From Gammaproteobacteria bacterium (GTDB taxonomy: Bacteria > Pseudomonadota > Gammaproteobacteria > SZUA-229): a DNA stretch of 54,360 nucleotides. Shown piece after piece: positions 20,598-31,357 of the stretch. Location of the stretch: NCBI GenBank assembly GCA_030595325.1, contig JAUVDN010000005.1:1-54360 (forward strand), written 5' to 3'. Numbering within the stretch: position 1 is the first letter of the stretch; every line of letters starts with the position of its first letter. A program made the position numbers and the translations under genes. A model generated the notes under the pieces. The model worked only from the letters and a program-made list of their open reading frames with translations, ran no database searches and was not told the DNA's origin.

Positions 20598-20753
20598 TTA
20601 TTCGCTTTTTGTTTTTTCTACATTGCCTAGTTTTGAGTCTTGTACTTTTTCTTGCGTAGAATTATTACTGCCCGCTTCAGGTAAATATAAATCACCCTGC
20701 ATGCCACAGGCTGATAAGATTAATAAAAATACTACGGTTAATAGCTTCATCAT
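20598..20753 (-). CDS. lptM: LPS translocon maturation chaperone LptM (YifL-type lipoprotein), not in the ORF track
   Basis: 51 aa MMKLLTVVFLLILSACGMQGDLYLPEAGSNN...; lipobox LSAC, CGxxGDLYLP motif, directly upstream of lysA. Confidence 0.88.
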   Translation of the reverse strand: MMKLLTVVFLLILSACGMQGDLYLPEAGSNNSTQEKVQDSKLGNVEKTKSE

Positions 20754-20866
20754 GTTGCATCGTTCACTAAAAAATTAACATTAAATTATGCTTGTTAATC
20801 ATATTGACTGATTAATATTGCAATATTCGCTTAAGCTGAAGTTTAAAACAACTAAAAAAGAATCTT

Positions 20867-21541
20867 ATGCCAGAAATCGACTCCACTCTAGACTCTATTA
20901 TTATTGAAACCCATGAGCACCCCGATGCCGCCGTCATCTGGCTGCACGGCCTGGGCGCCGACGGCAACGACTTCGTACCGATAATCGAGCAGCTGCAACT
21001 GCCATCAAATCTTGCTATTCGTTTTATATTTCCCCATGCACCGATGCGGCCGATAACCATTAATGAGGGTTATCAGATGCCCGGCTGGTATGACATAAGC
21101 AGTTTATCTATCGTCGAACAGGAAGATGAGGCCGGCATTAAAGAGTCTTCCGCTATTTTAAAGCAAATCTGTGAACAACAGGTGGCGGATGGCATCGTCG
21201 CCAGTCGCATCGTGCTTGCAGGATTTTCTCAGGGCGGCGCTATCGCCCTGCATTGCGGTTGTCGCTACCCAGATTTGCTCGCTGGCATAATGGCTCTGTC
21301 CACCTATCTTGCCCTGCCCGATAGCCTTGATGATGAAATCAGTCCGCATATGGCAGAAACACCGGTATTTATGGCGCACGGCAGAGAAGATGACGTGGTT
21401 GCTTATGATTATGGCTATGACAGCAAAGAACGACTCGAAGGTTTAGATGTGCCGGTCGTCTGGTATGAGTACGATATGGGTCACTCTGTCTGCCTGGAAG
21501 AAATAAATCATATTCGTCAATGGCTTACCGAGATCTTGTAA
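20867..21541 (+). CDS. Alpha/beta hydrolase (carboxylesterase/phospholipase family)
   Basis: VIWLHGLGADGNDFVPI, LAGFSQGGAIALH, HGREDDVV, YDMGHSV. Confidence 0.93.
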   Translation: MPEIDSTLDSIIIETHEHPDAAVIWLHGLGADGNDFVPIIEQLQLPSNLAIRFIFPHAPMRPITINEGYQMPGWYDISSLSIVEQEDEAGIKESSAILKQICEQQVADGIVASRIVLAGFSQGGAIALHCGCRYPDLLAGIMALSTYLALPDSLDDEISPHMAETPVFMAHGREDDVVAYDYGYDSKERLEGLDVPVVWYEYDMGHSVCLEEINHIRQWLTEIL

Positions 21542-21677
21542 CTTCACTCTTTATCTTTTTAAACATTATTCTTATTAAATCTATTCTTTATTAATCGAAA
21601 CTATTCGCCTTTGTTAGTGAGTTTGGCTATTATCTAATAAGCACATTTAGATTGTCACTAAAAGAGCAGTTTTAAGT

Positions 21678-22034
21678 ATGGACAAAACGGATTTAAAGCT
21701 AAGCATTAATATAACGCCAGCAGAACCACTATGGAAGCTTGCACCTACTCGCGACGAAGACGGCGGACCGGTCAGTGATTTATTGATGATTATCCCAAAA
21801 CTTAAGACCAGACCAGAAGAATATATTAAGGACACTTTAGCCAATATTGAATTTGCACTGAAACAATTTAAAAACGAAATTTTATTTGCCAATGTTGATA
21901 TGAAACTAAATACTTTGTGGGTCTCTTTTAAAGCTGTGCCCGGTGTATATGGCGACATTGTTGACACACTAAGAGCGAACGTACCCGAAGCGGTACTCGT
22001 TGGCGATACACACTCCCGATTACAAAAAGATTAA
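21678..22034 (+). CDS. Hypothetical protein
   Basis: 118-aa ORF just upstream of and co-oriented with the Hpt gene; no domain recognised. Confidence 0.6.
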   Translation: MDKTDLKLSINITPAEPLWKLAPTRDEDGGPVSDLLMIIPKLKTRPEEYIKDTLANIEFALKQFKNEILFANVDMKLNTLWVSFKAVPGVYGDIVDTLRANVPEAVLVGDTHSRLQKD

Positions 22035-22050
22035 ACCTTAAGGAATTATA

Positions 22051-22395
22051 ATGTCTCAAGCTGCTATGGATGCCGGCGCATTCGCTGAAATGAAAGAAAT
22101 GATGGGCGACTCTCTGCATGAAATAATTAATATGTGCCTGCAGAGCTTACCTGAACAACTAAGCGCCATCGAAGATGCTATCGAACAGAACAATGCCGAA
22201 ACATTATTCAATGTCTCACATAAAATGAAAAGCGCCTGTGGCAGCATTGGTGCTTTTGGCCTTGCTGAAAAAGTGGAAACCATCGAAATTATTGGTCGTG
22301 ACGGCAATACACAAGTATCTGCTAAGGCCATCGATGATCTTCGCAGTGCAACACAACAGGTAATTACTTTTCTAAATACAGAAGCTAATAACTAA
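22051..22395 (+). CDS. Hpt (histidine phosphotransfer) domain protein
   Basis: FNVSHKMKSACGSIGAFGLAEKVETIE Hpt signature around the His; small helical protein. Confidence 0.88.
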   Translation: MSQAAMDAGAFAEMKEMMGDSLHEIINMCLQSLPEQLSAIEDAIEQNNAETLFNVSHKMKSACGSIGAFGLAEKVETIEIIGRDGNTQVSAKAIDDLRSATQQVITFLNTEANN

Positions 22396-22484
22396 ACACC
22401 TATTTTAGTTATAGCCATATGAAGTGAGGCTGTTACGCTCTCTACGGAAAGAGGCGGAAAACGACTAAGTAAAAAAACAACACT

Positions 22485-23483
22485 CTAATTTAAAGAGTTT
22501 CGGTATTCAACCGGTGACTTACCTGTCCATTTTTTAAAAGCACGAGAAAAAGCGCTCTGCTCAGAAAAGCCTATTAAAAAAGCAATATCGCTCATGCGGT
22601 TCATCGGATTTTCAATATACTGCTTGGCAACCATCTCACGCACGCTATCTAACAGATATCTAAACGTGGTTTTGTGTTCTTTTAAACGTCGCTGCATACT
22701 ACGTTCACTTAAGTTCAATTCGCTTGCAACAAGTTTGTCGGTAACCTGACCGTCGGGTAGATTATCCAAAATAATTGTTTGTACCTGCTGCACAATATCA
22801 CCTTTCTTAATTTCAACAAGGTAACGCATTAAGCTTTCATCGTGCATTAATGCTATCTGCTTATTTGCTGATGACAGCTCTTTATCTGCATCTGCTCGAG
22901 CAATGATTAAACTGTCTACTTCCGCATCAAAATTTACCGGGCAACGAAAAAAATCAGTTATTGTTTCAGCATCATCTGGTTTTGACCTGGCGATGTTAAC
23001 CTCTGTGGGTATAAGCTCCTCACCAAAATTAAACCGGCACATGTGCATTAAAACAGCAATAATCAAGGTATGTTGTTGTGGCTGCACTCTTACTTCATCA
23101 ACGATAGATACACTTAACTTTAAGCCTGCTGGTGTATCTTCTAATTTAGTATCAAGACCTTGCGAAATTGCATGGATGTAACGATCTATCCTGCTCATTG
23201 CGCGCCGTAATGTAGAGCTTACCAACCAGGCATAACCAACAGCACCCAGCATTGACGGATGCCAAAATTCAACCATCTTTACACCAAAGGTCGGATCTTT
23301 AATAACAGCAGTCGCTTCCGCCCAAAGACGATCAATACAATTGATATCAACACGCGCCTGTGGATTAAACCTTAGTTCAGGATCGATACCCGCCTTTTTA
23401 TATATCGGTTCCGGGTCAATATTACAGTGCTGCAGATACTTCCACATCAAACCTGTTATCGGTGCAAAACTTGTTAATTGCAT
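22485..23483 (-). CDS. AraC family transcriptional regulator
   Basis: C-terminal HTH: LNLSERSMQRRLKEHKTTFRYLLDSVRE...MSDIAFLIGFSEQSAFSRAFKKWTGKSPVEYR. Confidence 0.93.
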   Translation of the reverse strand: MQLTSFAPITGLMWKYLQHCNIDPEPIYKKAGIDPELRFNPQARVDINCIDRLWAEATAVIKDPTFGVKMVEFWHPSMLGAVGYAWLVSSTLRRAMSRIDRYIHAISQGLDTKLEDTPAGLKLSVSIVDEVRVQPQQHTLIIAVLMHMCRFNFGEELIPTEVNIARSKPDDAETITDFFRCPVNFDAEVDSLIIARADADKELSSANKQIALMHDESLMRYLVEIKKGDIVQQVQTIILDNLPDGQVTDKLVASELNLSERSMQRRLKEHKTTFRYLLDSVREMVAKQYIENPMNRMSDIAFLIGFSEQSAFSRAFKKWTGKSPVEYRNSLN

Positions 23484-23539
23484 ATTCTCTACCGTCTCGC
23501 CAATTAATTTTACGTCTTACTATAATATGAATTTTTGAC

Positions 23540-24940
23540 TTAGTTGTACGTGCCTTCTTTACGTGCGAGAGCTATTGCCTTTCGCACTTGCTCGGGTGCT
23601 GTGCCACCGACATGGTTGCGTGACTCAACTGAACCTTCCAGTGTTAACACATCAAAAACATCTTTATCAATTTTGTCTGAAAACTGCTGTAACTGTTCAA
23701 GCGTTAATTCACTTAGGTCCTTACCGGTCTCAACGCCCATAGCAACGGCTTTTCCAACAACTTCATGAGCATCACGAAACGGCAGGTCCTTACACACTAG
23801 GTAATCAGCAAGATCAGTTGCTGTCGAGAAACCCTGTTTTGCTGCTTTATACATATTGTCGCTCTTACAGATTATAGCCGGCACCATATCCGCAAATGCA
23901 CGTAAACAACCTAACACCGTGTCCACGGTATCAAACAAAGGCTCTTTGTCTTCTTGATTATCTTTGTTATACGCTAACGGTTGTGACTTCATCAAGGTTA
24001 ATAAGCTCACCAGGTTGCCGTTCACACGACCCGTCTTACCGCGCACCAGTTCCGGCACGTCCGGGTTTTTCTTCTGAGGCATAATTGATGAACCGGTACA
24101 AAAACGGTCTGGCAGCTCGATAAAATCAAACTGTGCCGAAGACCACATCACCAACTCTTCAGACATACGTGACATATGTGTTAACAACAATGCAGACGCC
24201 GAACAAAATTCGATGGCAAAATCACGGTCGCTCACCGAGTCCAACGAGTTTTGTGTCGGTGCGCTAAAACCAAGTTCCTTCGCGGTAAATTCCCGATCAA
24301 TCGGATAGCTGGTGCCAGCTAAAGCGGCGGCCCCTAATGGTGAGATATTCATCCGCTTCTGACAGTCGATAAAGCGTGACGCATCACGCTTTAACATTTC
24401 AAACCAAGCCATTATGTGATGCCCGAACGTCACCGGTTGAGCCACTTGCAGGTGAGTGAATCCCGGCATGATAGTCGCCGCTTCACGTTCGGCTATATCC
24501 AGCATGCCTTGCTGCAAACGTTTAATTTCAGCACAGATAAAATCGATTTGTTCGCGCAGATATAAGCGGATGTCGGTTGCCACCTGGTCATTCCTGGAGC
24601 GCCCTGTGTGTAGCCGTTTGCCGGCATCACCGATCAATTCGGTCAAACGCGCTTCTATATTCATATGCACATCTTCACGAGCGATTGACCAGACAAAATT
24701 TCCTTCAGCTATCTCCTGCTCGATTGTATCCAGCCCGACTAAAATAGCCACTAAGTCATTCTTGTCTAATATCGAAATTTTATTAAGCATTTTTGCGTGC
24801 GCTCGTGAGCCCGCGATATCCTGCTTATACATACGCTGATCAAACTGAACAGATGCGGTGAACGCTTCCACGAAAGCATCGGTCTGTTCAGTAAAACGGC
24901 CACCCCAGGCGGTATTAGTTTGTTCTTTTTTATTACTCAT
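23540..24940 (-). CDS. argH: Argininosuccinate lyase
   Basis: [59 protein letters not shown]. Confidence 0.97.
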   Translation of the reverse strand: MSNKKEQTNTAWGGRFTEQTDAFVEAFTASVQFDQRMYKQDIAGSRAHAKMLNKISILDKNDLVAILVGLDTIEQEIAEGNFVWSIAREDVHMNIEARLTELIGDAGKRLHTGRSRNDQVATDIRLYLREQIDFICAEIKRLQQGMLDIAEREAATIMPGFTHLQVAQPVTFGHHIMAWFEMLKRDASRFIDCQKRMNISPLGAAALAGTSYPIDREFTAKELGFSAPTQNSLDSVSDRDFAIEFCSASALLLTHMSRMSEELVMWSSAQFDFIELPDRFCTGSSIMPQKKNPDVPELVRGKTGRVNGNLVSLLTLMKSQPLAYNKDNQEDKEPLFDTVDTVLGCLRAFADMVPAIICKSDNMYKAAKQGFSTATDLADYLVCKDLPFRDAHEVVGKAVAMGVETGKDLSELTLEQLQQFSDKIDKDVFDVLTLEGSVESRNHVGGTAPEQVRKAIALARKEGTYN

Positions 24941-25088
24941 ATTTCTTCTGTGATTTATTTATTTATTATTTTAATAACAGCGCTACCACTGGATACTCCG
25001 CAGTATATCAAACACTGCCAAAGTGATGTTTTTATCAAAAACCCGGCGCTCAGCTTGCTTTCTTCATGCTCTCGTCTATTTTATGTAA

Positions 25089-26150
25089 ATGGCTGAAAAC
25101 ATTGCGAATAATAACGCAAATCATGATGGCGAGACAACACTGTCTTTATTGCCTAATTTTTGTGATGTACGCAATATATTTTTTGTTGTTCTGTTTACTG
25201 AAATTCTGGCCATTATCTTTGCCATGGCGGCTTCATCCAACAGTGTTCAGTTCTGGGATTATCTGGCGTTAGCCTCACTTCTGATGCTGTGGATAGCTTT
25301 ATTAAACAGCGCTCTACTGTGTACATTACGTAGCTGGCTCAATAAATTAAAGCCAACACCGTGCATGATGCTGTCATATAGTTTGATGCTAGGCGTCAGC
25401 TTACTGGTCATTTCACTGGCAAACCTGGCAAGTTCATACTTTTACCTTGATCAGGGTCGCTATGATCTAAACAGCTTATTTTTTATTCGAGTGATGACAA
25501 TTAGTGCCGTCATCTACTTTCTTTTACTGCGGTATTTTTATATTCAGCGCCAGTGGCGAATTAATCTTGCTGCTCAAAGCCGGGCAGAAATACAAGCCCT
25601 GCGTGCACGAATACGGCCACACTTTCTATTCAATAGCATGAACACTATCGCCAGTCTTATCGGCATCTCGCCTGAAAAAGCTGAAAAAGCCATCGAAGAT
25701 CTATCTGACTTATTTCGCGCCAGCCTAAGTGAAAAAAATATGAGCCTGCTTGGTGAAGAAATTGAGCTCACAGAAAGTTACCTTGCTATCGAGTCCCTAC
25801 GGCTTGGAGACCGGTTGCAGATTGAATGGAAAACCGACCAAAACCTGCTAAATGAGGAGGTTCCCGCACTATGTATTCAGCCATTAGCAGAAAATGCCAT
25901 TTATCATGGGATAGAACCACTGCCAGAAGGTGGAAAAATAGTGATTTCTGCTCTACAAATAGATAACAGGCTGATGATTTCTGTTGCTAACCCTCTAATG
26001 CCCGAAATTCAGAAAGCAAAGAAGGGGAATCAGATGGCGCAGGATAATATAAAGCAGCGCTTGAGACTCGTTTATGGCGACAAAGGCGAGTTTTCAATAA
26101 ATGAAACCAAAGAAAATTACACCGTTACTCTTTCGATCCCTTTGACATAA
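25089..26150 (+). CDS. algZ: LytS/AlgZ-type sensor histidine kinase
   Basis: LRARIRPHFLFNSMNTIASLI; PALCIQPLAENAIYHGIEPL; TM N-terminus; followed by LytTR regulator, divergent from argH. Confidence 0.9.
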   Translation: MAENIANNNANHDGETTLSLLPNFCDVRNIFFVVLFTEILAIIFAMAASSNSVQFWDYLALASLLMLWIALLNSALLCTLRSWLNKLKPTPCMMLSYSLMLGVSLLVISLANLASSYFYLDQGRYDLNSLFFIRVMTISAVIYFLLLRYFYIQRQWRINLAAQSRAEIQALRARIRPHFLFNSMNTIASLIGISPEKAEKAIEDLSDLFRASLSEKNMSLLGEEIELTESYLAIESLRLGDRLQIEWKTDQNLLNEEVPALCIQPLAENAIYHGIEPLPEGGKIVISALQIDNRLMISVANPLMPEIQKAKKGNQMAQDNIKQRLRLVYGDKGEFSINETKENYTVTLSIPLT

Positions 26151-26184
26151 TTTCTTTGGGACATGATCTCTTTGGAAAGCAAAA

Positions 26185-26913
26185 ATGAACGTTTTAATAG
26201 TTGATGATGAACAGCTTGCCCGACAACGCTTAAGAAAACTAATAACTGAATCAGATGGTTATCAGATTATTGGTGAAGCTGAGTCCGGTGAAGACGCACT
26301 TAGAAAAACGCAGGCGGGCCATCCGGATGTGGTATTAATGGATATCCGCATGCCAGGGATGGACGGCATCGAAGCCGCCAGTTATATCAATCGAATGGAC
26401 AAACCACCTGCGATCATATTTACCACCGCTTATAGTGAGCACGCTCTAAAAGCCTTCGAAACACACGCCATCGATTATTTATTAAAACCAATTAAACAAA
26501 GCCGGCTTGCTGCGGCCCTGGACGCGGCCAAACGCATGAATAAGGCCCAACTGACTAAACTAAGGGAAGATGAAACCATAGGCTCCAGACAAAAAATCTG
26601 TGTAAAAAGTCGTGGTTCTCTCGAGCTCGTTCCTGTGGAAGACATTCTTTACTTTAAAGCCGACCAAAAATATGTCACTCTGCGCACCGCTGATCAGGAG
26701 TACCTGATTGAGGAATCGCTCAAAATTCTTGAACAGGAATTTGCACGACAGTTCATCCGTATTCACCGCAATGCATTGATTGCTCTTGATATGATGCATG
26801 GCCTGATAAAAAATAACGAAGGTCATACCTGTGTCAGCTTTAGTGAAATCGATGATCTATTAGAAATAAGCCGGCGCCATCTACCAGAAATTCGTAAAAA
26901 GTTGCGCTCTTAA
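26185..26913 (+). CDS. algR: LytTR-family response regulator (AlgR-like)
   Basis: MNVLIVDDEQLARQRLRKLI, VLMDIRMPGMDGIEA, HAIDYLLKPI; C-terminal LytTR FIRIHRNALIAL. Confidence 0.93.
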   Translation: MNVLIVDDEQLARQRLRKLITESDGYQIIGEAESGEDALRKTQAGHPDVVLMDIRMPGMDGIEAASYINRMDKPPAIIFTTAYSEHALKAFETHAIDYLLKPIKQSRLAAALDAAKRMNKAQLTKLREDETIGSRQKICVKSRGSLELVPVEDILYFKADQKYVTLRTADQEYLIEESLKILEQEFARQFIRIHRNALIALDMMHGLIKNNEGHTCVSFSEIDDLLEISRRHLPEIRKKLRS

Positions 26914-26975
26914 TCAAAGCGGTAATAGTCACAAAATAATAACCGACCTTAGATAAAATAATTGCGGCCGGAAAG

Positions 26976-27752
26976 ATGCACCAAATGAATAAGGTAAATT
27001 CACTATCAAATAAAACCATTCTTATCACTCGTCCCGATGGTCGAGAGATACACTTACGTGAATTAATCCAGCAAGCAGGTGGCAACAGTCTGCATTACCC
27101 TGTTATCAATATTCTGCCGCCGACCGATCTCGATATCAACCAGCTCAATCAGTTTCGCGATCAATTACATAGTTTCACTATGGCCATCTACATCAGCCCG
27201 ACGGCCGTGGAACAAAGTCAGCATTACTTTCCCGTTTTACCAGAGCATTTCACCATCGTTTCTATTGGCAACAAAACAACGGACACATTAAAACGACAGA
27301 ATATTTTTGTCGATATCGAAGCCGCCAGCAATGACACCGAGTCTCTGTTAATGGATCCTGCATTTCAAATGCCGGAAATAAAAGGACAGCGTATATTAAT
27401 ATTTAGAGGACTAGGGGGTAACGCATTGCTGGGCGATACTCTGGTCAGGCGTGGCGCGCAAGTTCGATACATCGAAACCTATCAAAGAAAAATGCCCCCG
27501 CACCCGCCTCTAACTGAAGCTCAAATTAAAACGCTCGATGCGATTGCCATCAGCAGCAATGAAGGCCTTAACAACCTGATTACCTTGATGGAAGACCCTT
27601 CTTTATTAATAAATATTCCACTCGTTGTACCATCAAAGCGTGCCCACACTCTGGCCAGAGAACACGGGTTTAAAACGATTATTCGTGCAATAAATGCAAC
27701 AGATGAAGAAACCGTTGCCGCACTCTCTCATTTCTGGTCTACAACGCTGTAA
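26976..27752 (+). CDS. hemD: Uroporphyrinogen-III synthase
   Basis: ILITRPDGREIHLRELIQQAGG; FRGLGGNALLGDTLVRRGAQVRYIETYQR; position before hemY. Confidence 0.9.
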   Translation: MHQMNKVNSLSNKTILITRPDGREIHLRELIQQAGGNSLHYPVINILPPTDLDINQLNQFRDQLHSFTMAIYISPTAVEQSQHYFPVLPEHFTIVSIGNKTTDTLKRQNIFVDIEAASNDTESLLMDPAFQMPEIKGQRILIFRGLGGNALLGDTLVRRGAQVRYIETYQRKMPPHPPLTEAQIKTLDAIAISSNEGLNNLITLMEDPSLLINIPLVVPSKRAHTLAREHGFKTIIRAINATDEETVAALSHFWSTTL

Positions 27753-27840
27753 CTCTAGCCATACTCTTTACTATAATTATTGCCGTAGATGCGATAATCT
27801 ATACGCATTAATCAAATGTAAATTAAATCTGGTGAATAAA

Positions 27841-29106
27841 ATGAATCGTCTGTTATATGTATTGCTGATCTCTGCATTAACTATTCTCGGCTTTACTATG
27901 TTTCAACATAAAGACCTGGGGTTTATAAGTTTTAGTTTTGCCGATTTTACATTTGAAACTAATCTTATTGTTTTCATCTCAGCCGCTTTATCGACTTTAT
28001 TTGTCATTCTGCTTTTAAATAAATCATTACAGCTTATAAAAAATACTTTTATTTATTTTGGCGAAAAACGAACAAAGCGACTTGCCGAAAAAGCCCGCTT
28101 ATCATTATCACAAGGACTAATAGAATACGCAGAAGGACGTTTTGAACAAGCTGAAAAAATATTATTACAGCAGATAAAATATAGCGACAATCGCCTATTA
28201 TCCTATCTATCAGCAGCGCGTGCGGCACAACAACTTGGCGCACATGAACGACGTGACGATTATTTGCGCAAAGCTCACCTCGAAGCACCGGCTGCTGACG
28301 TGGCTATCGGTTTAACCAAAGCAGAGCTACAATTGGCACATAACCAAAATGAACAAGCATTAGCAACGCTTACGCAACTCAACAAGCTTTCAAAAAATCA
28401 TACTTATGTTCTAACTCTGCTTGCCAACACATACAGACACTTACAAGACTGGGATAATCTAGAAAAAATTCTTTCAGACCTCAAAAAATTCGGTAAATTA
28501 TCAGCCCCCAGCTTTCTTTCATTTGAGATATCTGTCTGCAACGGTCAGCTGACAAGTCTTTCTAAAAACAGAAACAGTAATGAGCTCATTAAATTCTGGA
28601 AGAATACGCCACACCATCTAAAAGCACTACCAGATATTGTTGAGCATTATGCGCGTCAGCTAATTATCTGTGATGCCGCTGGTGAGGCGGAACAAGTACT
28701 ACGTCTATATCTAAATAAAAACTGGCAAGAAAGCGGCATCATTCTATATTCAGAACTTGATGTCATGATTGATAACAAGCAACTAGAAATGGCTGAAAGA
28801 TGGTTGAAGGATCACCAGCACAATGCCTGGTTATTGCTTGCTCTAGGTAAAATGTGCATGTCACACTCTTTATGGGGCAAGGCTAGAAATTATCTGGAAG
28901 CCAGTATCGCTATTAATCCGATGCCAGAAAATTATTTAAAACTTGCACGGCTGTTAGAAGAGCATATGGTTGAACCCACTGCAGCTCAGGAATATTATCG
29001 CCAGGGTTTACATCTACTGGCCGGTGACTATGGCATGGAAATATTAGAAAAAAATGCTAATGATTTTGAACGTGAAACGCCGCAATTAAAAATAGTAAAA
29101 ATCTAA
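27841..29106 (+). CDS. hemY: HemY (heme biosynthesis-associated TPR protein); start revised from track 27694
   Basis: MNRLLYVLLISALTILGF TM N-terminus begins at ATG 27841; RLAEKARLSLSQGLIEYAEGRFEQAEK; upstream part of the track ORF overlaps hemD. Confidence 0.85.
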   Translation: MNRLLYVLLISALTILGFTMFQHKDLGFISFSFADFTFETNLIVFISAALSTLFVILLLNKSLQLIKNTFIYFGEKRTKRLAEKARLSLSQGLIEYAEGRFEQAEKILLQQIKYSDNRLLSYLSAARAAQQLGAHERRDDYLRKAHLEAPAADVAIGLTKAELQLAHNQNEQALATLTQLNKLSKNHTYVLTLLANTYRHLQDWDNLEKILSDLKKFGKLSAPSFLSFEISVCNGQLTSLSKNRNSNELIKFWKNTPHHLKALPDIVEHYARQLIICDAAGEAEQVLRLYLNKNWQESGIILYSELDVMIDNKQLEMAERWLKDHQHNAWLLLALGKMCMSHSLWGKARNYLEASIAINPMPENYLKLARLLEEHMVEPTAAQEYYRQGLHLLAGDYGMEILEKNANDFERETPQLKIVKI

Positions 29107-29585
29107 ACAGCCTTTACTTCATCCAGTAATTTAATAATGCCTGGTTTAATGATACGAGCAGTTATGCCGCCGTGTCCTCTAACAGCGTTATAACCACCTT
29201 CGCCAAATGTTTCTTCCATTCGTGAGCATGGATGACATAAACCTGTCATCTTCAAAATAGCTGAGCCTATTTTAAATTCACGTTCTTTTAATGCTAATAA
29301 ATTTATACCGCTAACCACAATGTTTCGTCTTAACTCAGCCGGTCCAATATTTTTTTTATGCAATAAGGATTGAATGGTTTTAATGTGTTCTGCTTGAATT
29401 AATGTAACACTCCGCTTCCCGCTACGCCCTGCATAATGATCCCCTTCCAAAAAATTTTCTAAAACTACAATCTGATCAACAACTGTTAATACTTTTCTTT
29501 TTTCCGCACGAATACCTATCCATTCAACCCGCCCTTGTTGTGGCAGATTATTCATTAACTGTTTTAAGCTAGGTTTCTCAGACAT
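29103..29585 (-). CDS. MOSC domain protein
   Basis: GLCHPCSRMEETFGEGGYNAVRGHGGITARIIKPGII. Confidence 0.9.
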   Translation of the reverse strand: MSEKPSLKQLMNNLPQQGRVEWIGIRAEKRKVLTVVDQIVVLENFLEGDHYAGRSGKRSVTLIQAEHIKTIQSLLHKKNIGPAELRRNIVVSGINLLALKEREFKIGSAILKMTGLCHPCSRMEETFGEGGYNAVRGHGGITARIIKPGIIKLLDEVKAV

Positions 29586-29624
29586 AACGGGGTGGATAAT
29601 TAAACTTATTTAACTACTTTAAAC

Positions 29625-30680
29625 CTAAGCGTCGACATTTGGTTTTTGTATGCCCATGGCTTTTAATGCATCACTCGAATACTCAAACGAGTCAGAATAT
29701 ATCTGAGTCTCCGGCAGGCCTTTTTCATAAAATAAATCCATACCGGCTTTCACCATCGGTGGAGGCCCGCTCAAGTAGACATCAAAATCAGAAAGATCGG
29801 GGTAATGTCTGATTACACTTTCATGTACCATGCCAGTTTCACCCTGCCAGTTGTCTTCATCGGCTGCTTCAGATAAAACCGCGGTATATTTTAGGTTTGA
29901 GTTTTTTTCTAACCATTGCTGGACCATCTCATCCATATACAAATCACTTTTTTCGCGTGCGCCACAAAATAAATGAATAGGCCTGTCTAATTTTATGTAA
30001 AAAGCGTGCTCTAACATGCCTTTTAATGGCGCAAAGCCGGTACCGCCACCCATGAGGATTATTGGGCGCTTACTGTCCTCTCGTAAAAAATAGCTGCCAA
30101 GAGGCCCTTCGATACGCATTAAGGTCTTTTCTTTTAATCCATCAAAGACAAAATCACCAAAATGGCCATCGGGTACATGGCGTATATGAAGCTCGATGTA
30201 AGAGTCATCATGCGGCGCATTAGCAATAGAAAATGCTCGACGTTTACCGTCTTTCAGTAAAAATTCCAGATATTGTCCCGCCATAAACTGTAGTCGTTCA
30301 TTTTCTGGCAATTTTAACTGCAACCGCATTACATCATGCGATAACAGTCCCATTTTCTCAACTCGGCATGGCAGTGTTTTTATCTCTATATCCGTGCTTT
30401 TTACGATTTCTCGAACTTTAATCTGCAGGTCACTAGTCGCGCAAGCCTGACAGAATAGAGTTTTTCCGGCTTCATGCTCTTTTTTCGCCTGCGCCCGCAA
30501 TGCGTCCGTATCGTAGCTGACTTCTCCATCAAGTACATCTCCGGCACATTTTCCACAGGCGCCATTTCGACAACCGTAGGGTAAACCAACGCCTTGTTTA
30601 AGCGCTGCTTCTAATATACTTTCACCTTCTTCGGCGATAAACTCATGCCCGCTTGCTGGCACACTGATTTTAAAACTCAT
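29625..30680 (-). CDS. 2Fe-2S ferredoxin-NAD(P)H flavin reductase (CDP-6-deoxy-3,4-glucoseen reductase-like)
   Basis: PYGCRNGACGKCAGDVLDGEV...CQACATSD; RAFSIANAP; MGGGTGFAPLKGMLEHA; YLSGPPPMVKA. Confidence 0.92.
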   Translation of the reverse strand: MSFKISVPASGHEFIAEEGESILEAALKQGVGLPYGCRNGACGKCAGDVLDGEVSYDTDALRAQAKKEHEAGKTLFCQACATSDLQIKVREIVKSTDIEIKTLPCRVEKMGLLSHDVMRLQLKLPENERLQFMAGQYLEFLLKDGKRRAFSIANAPHDDSYIELHIRHVPDGHFGDFVFDGLKEKTLMRIEGPLGSYFLREDSKRPIILMGGGTGFAPLKGMLEHAFYIKLDRPIHLFCGAREKSDLYMDEMVQQWLEKNSNLKYTAVLSEAADEDNWQGETGMVHESVIRHYPDLSDFDVYLSGPPPMVKAGMDLFYEKGLPETQIYSDSFEYSSDALKAMGIQKPNVDA

Positions 30681-30784
30681 GTAAAATGACTCTGGATAAT
30701 GTCTAATTTAGCGCAATAACCAGCGCTTCGGGCATTGTCTCTTATTTTTCTCTGAAAAGAAAACAACAATTAATAAGGACTTAT

Positions 30785-31045
30785 ATGGCTCGCTTAAAAG
30801 TATACAGCACAGGAATCTGCCCCATCTGTGATAAAACCAAATCACTACTAATAAAATGGGGAATTTCATATGAAGAGGTGCGTGTTGATCAGGATCAGGA
30901 TGGCTTACGCGAATTTTCACAAATCACCAACGGCGCACGTACTGTTCCTCAAATTACCATCGATGATAAATGGATCGGTGGTTTTACTGAATTAACCGAG
31001 TTACACATGGAAGACGAGCTCGATCACTTAATGCAACAAGATTAA
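30785..31045 (+). CDS. Glutaredoxin
   Basis: VYSTGICPICDKTKSLL; RTVPQITIDDKWIGGFTEL. Confidence 0.9.
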   Translation: MARLKVYSTGICPICDKTKSLLIKWGISYEEVRVDQDQDGLREFSQITNGARTVPQITIDDKWIGGFTELTELHMEDELDHLMQQD

Positions 31046-31062
31046 TAAAATTTAGGAATATT

Positions 31063-31341
31063 ATGAACGAATCAAACAATACCACCGTAAAAATGCCTCT
31101 CTGGGTTCTGTTGGCTTTTTCCAGCATACAAAAACGTAAACATGCAATCATCCTTATCTGGGCAAGCATCCTCTTTACGCTTTATTGCCTACCGTTAGTT
31201 AAATTCACCAATAATGAATTAGTAACCACATTATTTATGATAGATGACTGGAGCTGGCTCGCTATGATGATACCTATCTGCATCTGGTACATTCTTAGTC
31301 TTAGATGGATGGATAAAAATGATGCATGGGAAGCAACTTAA
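31063..31341 (+). CDS. Small hypothetical membrane protein
   Basis: 92 aa, two hydrophobic segments; directly downstream of the glutaredoxin gene. Confidence 0.55.
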   Translation: MNESNNTTVKMPLWVLLAFSSIQKRKHAIILIWASILFTLYCLPLVKFTNNELVTTLFMIDDWSWLAMMIPICIWYILSLRWMDKNDAWEAT

Positions 31342-31357
31342 ATACTAATCTTTTATC

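Noticed and set aside
22399-22484. GTGAGGCTGTTACGCTCTCTACGGAAAGAGGCGG between the Hpt and AraC genes as a mobile or repeat element
   Set aside because: Short CTCT..AGAG symmetry only and no second copy clear enough in this window; could be the convergent terminator region or a decayed dispersed repeat.
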